Source: Nereocystis luetkeana (lineage: Eukaryota > Sar > Phaeophyceae > Laminariales > Laminariaceae). From it: DNA of 64,000 nt. The notes under the pieces are model-generated. The model made no database searches. It was not told the origin of the DNA and saw only the letters and a program-made list of their open reading frames with translations. The stretch spans positions 5,396,699 to 5,460,698 of the forward strand of contig JARUPZ010000016.1 of assembly GCA_031213475.1 (NCBI GenBank), read 5' to 3'. Numbering within the stretch: the first letter of the stretch is position 1; every line of letters starts with the position of its first letter. Position numbers and translations under genes: made by a program. Below are positions 59,011 through 64,000 of this stretch, one piece after another.

Positions 59011-59102
59011 GCCTCCCTTATCGTCAGGGGGGTGGTAAAACGATTAACAACGCAACAGCAGCAGCACGAGGTCGTCCAACTCCTGCCCCCGACTCGTCCC
59101 CT

Positions 59103-62100
59103 TCACTTGGATCGTTTGTAGATCTTGTCGATGAACTGGTGGAATACCTGGAGGGGGGCAGGGAGAGGGGGAGGGAGGGAGGGAGGGAGGGAGGGAGGGA
59201 GAGAGGGAAGGGTTGAACGAGGAACGAAGAGAAGGGGGGTATAGAAGCACGCAGTGCAAACAGACGTACCGCACGAACGAACGAACGGACGGACGGACGG
59301 ACGCATCCATGCAAAACACAGAAATATGGAGGGTTTTGAGGCTTTTTTAACCCTTCTAGCACTGCAGTCTCATTTTGGGGACAATCTACTCAAATTTAAA
59401 GTCGTTTTTCCCCAAATCGGTACTGCAGTTCTAAAAGGGTTCAGGAGGGGCGGGGGGGGGACAAGAACAAAAGGCAGAAAAACGAAAACATAGCGGTACT
59501 CGTGTGTAAGATATTATATATATACGTATATATACATTCCGAAAGTTTGTACATGTTCATGTTATGTGATACCCGCTACAAGAGAATGGCCGAGAAAGTA
59601 CGGCGAACGGAAAATATGAATATGATACCTTAACCTGGTACCATATCGATTTGGGTTGGGGGAAACAAACGGTGAACCAAAAAGGTGGAGACAAAAAAAA
59701 AAATACTGGAGAAATAGGTGAGGAAACAAAAAAACGAAAAACACCGGTAGAACGCGGCATACACACGGGGGGGGGGAGGGATGACGAGAAAAGCAAAGAA
59801 ACCACCAGTCCAAGAAAACAAAAGCAACCATCCACTGCAAGCACGGACAGATATTAACATATATATTAATATTATTAGTAGAAAAACTCACCGCGTGGGG
59901 GATGTCGTCGACCTTGGCGATGAGCTCCTTGATCTGCGAGTGCGTCTCCTCCTCGTACTTCGCGTACACATCCTCAAGCTCCAGCTCGCGGTACAGCTCC
60001 TTCACGCGCTCGATCTGCTCCACACCATGGTTGCGATAGAGTTTCCGGTAGGGGTTCGGTTAGGGTGGGGTTGGGAGGTGGGGTGGCATTGAGGTGGGGC
60101 TCGGGGAGGGTTGGGAGCACATGCAAAAAATAGATCCCAAGACACACTTAAGAGATACCTGTAACTTTTAACATAACCCCCCGCCGCCTAAAACAAAACA
60201 ACAAAAACACACAGCACGATAACAAAACGAACAATACAAAAAAACAAAATCAAGCTGACCTTTGCCTCCTCATCGATGGCGTAGTTCTGGACGAGCACTT
60301 CCTTCTGCTCCTTGGTCGCCCTCTGCAGCGCCTGCACGACGAGCCAGCTGCACTTGTTGTCCTGGATGTCGGTGCCCACCTGCGTCCCGGGGCGAGAGAG
60401 AGAGGGGCACGATCCCCACCCAGGAGAGGCACGACCCAAAGAAACGACGTGGTCGAAAAAATAAACACCATCAACAACAGCAACGATAGCCACAGCAGCA
60501 GCAACGACAACAACAGCAGCAACGACAAAACCAACCACAACAATAGCATTAGCAACAGCAGAAGCAACAGCAGCATCAGCAGCAGCTATAACAACCGCCA
60601 TAACAGCAAAAATGACAGCGACCACGGCAACATAACCACCCGCAGCAACTACAAGAAATACCACAACACCAGCAGCAGCAGCAGCAGTAGCAACAACACC
60701 AACAACACCAGCAAGACCAACATCATCACCAGCAACACCAACATCATCACCACCACTACCACCACCACCACCGCAACCACCACCAACATCATGTTTCCTT
60801 CACTCGCCTTTTCACTTCCTTCCTCGCTCATTTCTTCACTATGTTCACTTTCACTCACTCCTTCGCTTTTTTCGCTCACTCCTTCTGTTTTTCTTTCAAC
60901 TCGCACCTTCCCGATGACCTTCGGGTCGCCGAAGCAGTCGAGGAAGTCATCCTGGATCTGGAAGAACTCCCCTATCCGGCAGCAGATGTCGCGGGCGAGT
61001 CTGTAGCTGGCGGGGTCCTTCACCCCCGCGTAGATCATTCCGATGGCGCAGGGAAGGTAGAAGGTGTAGTAGGCCGTCTTGTAGCGCACGATCATGCGGT
61101 ACCGAGTCGGTGTGAACCTGCTCCAGCCCAAAACGCGCCAAAAAACGAAACAAAAGTAGAGAGCCATTGTAAAAAACAAGAAAGTAAATAAAAAGAAAAG
61201 AAAACACAAAACACAAAACAAACACCGCAAGACTGCCAAAAGACTAGACCAAGCCGCACCTCAACTTTTTCATACACACGTGTTGCTGATCCTGCATAAT
61301 TTTGACTGTTTCGCGCCAAGCTATATACGAGCTGCAGCAGTGGTCAGTCTACACCGTTACCGTACCGGTACCCAGCGGGGGTCGCGGCTAAGGATAGGTG
61401 CGACTTATCTTGACCCTTCTAGTGCGCCACCTGAATAGGCTTCTATCTCCAAGTAATTTTCCCCACCATGGGAGTGCAGCCTTGAAGGGATTACACCCGA
61501 ACTTCTCTTGAACCGGCATGGGTATTATATACTGGTACTAACTGGTAGATCAGCTTTTAGTATGCCCGCGCCAAGCCATTTAATTTTAGCCTCTCTTAAC
61601 CCTTTCAAGACTGCAGTTCCGTTTTGGGGACAAACTACTTAGACTTTGAGTGGGTTGTCCCCAAAACGGGACTGCAGCTCCGAAAGGGTTACGCCAAAAC
61701 TTATCTAAAACCGATACCAGGTACCGGTAGGTATTAACCCTAACCGGTTCTGGATGATACAGTGGGGTGTTCATTGTAAGACCACCCCGTGAAAAACCAA
61801 ATAGAAACGGCTTACCTCTCTGCTAATGTAGCCTTATATTCCACTACTGATCATACACGCACGTACATATTCCAAGAAGTTGTTCTCTTTTGACTTGAGC
61901 CGATCTACTTGGTCTTATCTCCCGAAACGTCTTTAAAAACTAACAGATGCTCTTAAAGTGGGTACCCAGCCCACTGCTAAAGCGGGGACCCCAATGTACA
62001 CTTCTCGCCTTGTGAGGTCGGAAGGAGCGTCCATCGGCTGAGACGTGAGGTCGAGCAGCTGGCCCATCTCGGTGCGGTAGGTCACGTCGTGGAACAGCTC

Positions 62101-63433
62101 AACCAGCTGCAGGTAGTAGTCCTCGTGGGCGAAGTGGCGCTTCAGCATCTGCGAAGGAATCAAAAACCGAGCGAAACCCGAAACAAAAAGGAAACACGCT
62201 TCTTCGCTTCTTCGTGGACTCGACTTTCTGTTGTTTCATCTCGTGTTTTTTTGGTTCGTTGTTCGCTGTCGATTGACATGACACTCGCGCTACTCACTGT
62301 TGGAGGGAAACTCGTCAACGTAATGGCAACACAAACAATAAATACTGGTACGTACAATACATAGGGTGGTGAATACCTAATTCACTTTTTTGTTCAAAAT
62401 ACACGGAATGATAAGGGAGGGAGAAAAAGGATAATTACTGGGGGATGATCGGGAGACGAGCCACTTTGACGGGTGGACATAGTAATAACGACCTAATGTG
62501 CTCAGTAAAAAATCTGGAGTATATAGGCCTTTTATGTATATGATGGGGGTCCTGAATACTATCGCCCCCCGTAACAACAATCCGCGGTCTGTTGTACACG
62601 AGAGATCGAGGCGTGTTGCTTCATTTTCTGGGTTTGAAGAATTTCACACCTCTCGGAAAGATCGTCGTTTCCCACTTCAAGGTCTAGATTTTTCAAGGCA
62701 GATATTTCGCCGACCTTTTATGTATGTGTGAATGTATGGATGTATGTATGATCTACTTACACATAGCTCATACTGCCGAGAGGGACCCGTACAGTCTACT
62801 CCCACCATCTAGCGCATGCTTCCTGGGTCGGATCTGTCCTATAAGGCAGATCTTGCACAACCTCCAACAACGGCAGGTGAGGAACTAGATGATCTATCTG
62901 ATCTGTAGATAAATAGATCATGATATGTTAGACGTAAGGAAGGATCAGTCTTGGCTGTAGGAGCGTGGCATTTGTTTGGCGTATCGCGTGAGTGGTAAAG
63001 ACCAAGCGGATACAGCGCGGAACGGTGCGTGCTGACAGATGGTAGAACATTTAAACAGGCAGCGGTGATGCCGCTAGAAAGTAATTGAACAAAAAGGAAA
63101 CAAAATTCAACTCAGCCGGGAGATCGAAAAAATCTCAGAAAAACGATGTACGTGTGCAGGCCCTGTGTGACGTGTGCAGGCCCCGTGTGATAACTTCGAT
63201 CGCACGCGTTACCTACAAAATCCCAGTTTTAGCATCTAGCTGACCTGGCAATTGCTGCCCCCCCCCGCTCGCGACGTCTCGAGCGTTCGTTACCAAATAA
63301 GGAACTGCTGCGAACAGCACCCGTGAAATAAAACACACAAAACACTAAAAAGCTTACGAACGTGACCTACCTTAAAGACGTGGGCCTCGAGGATGAAGGA
63401 GTCGTTGATGGCGATCTCTTGGACCTTGGGCAC
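59103..63433 (-). CDS. FPPS: Farnesyl diphosphate synthase, 5' exons beyond the window
   Basis: Six exons, 63433-63371, 62148-62000, 61117-60907, 60379-60260, 60017-59892 and 59147-59103, join in phase (237 residues plus stop). Signatures in order: VPKVQEIAINDSFILEAHVF, YRTEMGQLLDLTSQPMD (GQxxDL), YKTAYYTFYLPCAIGMIYAG, the second Asp-rich motif FFQIQDDFLDCFGD, GTDIQDNKCSWLVVQALQRA, RVKELYRELELEDVYAKYEE, and the C-terminus FIDKIYKRSK. The first Asp-rich motif and the N-terminus must lie to the right of 64000. The enzyme condenses IPP with DMAPP and then GPP to give FPP, the precursor of sterols and other isoprenoids. The exon 2 donor (GT|GTACAT) is atypical but phase requires it. The acceptor at 60017 is also weak. 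Confidence 0.95.
59159..59300. repeat. GGGA and ACGG tetranucleotide tracts
   Basis: (GGGA)n at 59159-59205, directly upstream (in gene sense) of the last FPPS exon, where the minus strand gives its polypyrimidine tract. (ACGA/ACGG)n at 59272-59300. Confidence 0.85.
59344..59444. mobile_element. MITE, family C (intact copy)
   Basis: TTAACCCTTCTAGCACTGCA on the left and ACTGCAGTTCTAAAAGGGTT on the right. Inner arms are CTCATTTTGGGGACAA and TTTTTCCCCAAATCGG. FPPS intron. Confidence 0.8.
60440..60800. repeat. CAACAG/ACC simple-sequence tract
   Basis: Degenerate CAACAG, AACAGC and ACCACC repeats in the FPPS intron between the exons at 60379 and 60907. Confidence 0.9.
61595..61693. mobile_element. 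MITE, family C (best-preserved copy)
   Basis: TTAACCCTTTCAAGACTGCA and GACTGCAGCTCCGAAAGGGT are the termini. Inner arms TTCCGTTTTGGGGACAA and TTGTCCCCAAAACGGG make an almost complete foldback. A degenerate relative lies at about 61408-61490. FPPS intron. Confidence 0.85.
62436..62575. mobile_element. MITE, family A (copy 4)
   Basis: Left TTACTGGGGGATGATCGGG; right GGGGGTCCTGAATACTATCG then CCCCCCGTAA. FPPS intron. Confidence 0.6.
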
Positions 63434-64000
63434 CTGTTCGAACACAACGCAAGCGCCCAACAAGGAGGGGGGGGGGGAAACTTCACACATAAAACATGCA
63501 GAACGAACGCAAAAAAAGAACAAACCAAATCAAACCGAATCAATCCAAACCAAACCGAACAAAACCGAAGACCGTGGAGTAATGCCACGGTAGCAGTCGT
63601 GCCTTCTGGGGGTGGTGCCTTATTGCTTCGAGGCACTTTCTTCGCGCATCCCGACCAAAACTTCCTACCAGGTATGCGCCATTGAATAGTCCCACAGAGA
63701 AAAACTTCTGCAGCAGTGAAAACAAAGTATCATACGTATAAACCGGTACGCTAGTAGTTGCTCACTTGATGAGCTCAACCTGAGAGGAAAACATTCAGCC
63801 AAAAAGTGGAAACCCTACTGTGGGGTGAGTCGCTGACCACCACTGACATATAGACATACCACACACCAAAATAGAAGATGCGAATAGGGGAGGAGGGGAG
63901 CGGGAGGGGGGGGGGGGGGATGACCACAGCACCAACAAAAAGTCTTCCCCCGGCAGTAGCAACAACAACAGGGAGTGGATGCTCCAAGCCGTGCCACGGC

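Larger units (their letters stand above)
49188..59102. other. 9.9-kb convergent intergenic region, no supported gene
   Basis: Lies between the ends of the NAC gene and farnesyl diphosphate synthase. It contains poly-G-linked repeats, CAG tracts, minisatellites and diverged duplications. The open frames that occur (for example 51240-51617, 56127-56378 and 57213-57605) show no family similarity that I recognise and no phase-consistent splice partners. Confidence 0.6.

Noticed and set aside
1-64000. CRISPR arrays, tRNA or rRNA genes, bacterial operons
   Set aside because: No regular direct-repeat/spacer array was seen. No cloverleaf with a convincing GGTTCGA arm was found by eye. Tandem repeats here are micro- or minisatellites, and genes are intron-rich.

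Overview
The window is a eukaryotic nuclear contig, gene-poor and repeat-rich. Its genes are split into many short GT-AG exons separated by introns of about 0.5 to 4 kb. Neighbouring genes alternate strands strictly (-, +, -, +, -), sometimes head to head over a few hundred bases. These traits, together with the protein content, fit a stramenopile, most likely a brown alga of the Ectocarpus type. The organism call is inference; no rRNA or organelle marker is present.

Layout. (1) 1-9.44 kb, minus: an ankyrin-repeat gene with three well-supported exons, probably continuing into a long Ala/Gly/Ser-rich open frame that leaves the left edge. (2) 9.64-15.87 kb, plus: a five-exon class I SAM methyltransferase of the METTL13/EEF1AKMT4 type, 192 bp from the ankyrin start. 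(3) 18.55-32.28 kb, minus: an eleven-exon EME1-type subunit of the MUS81-EME1 structure-specific endonuclease. (4) 32.82-49.19 kb, plus: a large coiled-coil protein ending in a NAC-alpha-like domain and a UBA domain, head to head with EME1. (5) 59.10-63.43 kb, minus: farnesyl diphosphate synthase, with the 5' exons beyond the right edge. Exon chains were built by eye from protein-family similarity, splice dinucleotides and reading-frame phase. All five chains keep phase, apart from one unresolved gap in gene 4.

Everything else is intronic or intergenic repeat: several miniature inverted-repeat families, a repeat family that always abuts long poly-G/poly-C runs, a nearly 1.1 kb repeat present in inverted orientation in two different genes, a Copia RNase H fragment, a tandemly duplicated block with PIF/Harbinger-like transposase remnants, hairpins, minisatellites, a 3.5 kb intron of degenerate trinucleotide repeat, and a 9-bp palindromic motif (TACCWGGTA) scattered through non-coding DNA. 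The 49.2-59.1 kb interval shows no gene I can support.

The genes are functionally unrelated (protein methylation, recombination and replication-fork repair, nascent-chain/ubiquitin-type interaction, isoprenoid synthesis). I found no operon-like system. The most unusual items are the extended NAC/UBA protein and the poly-G-linked repeat family.
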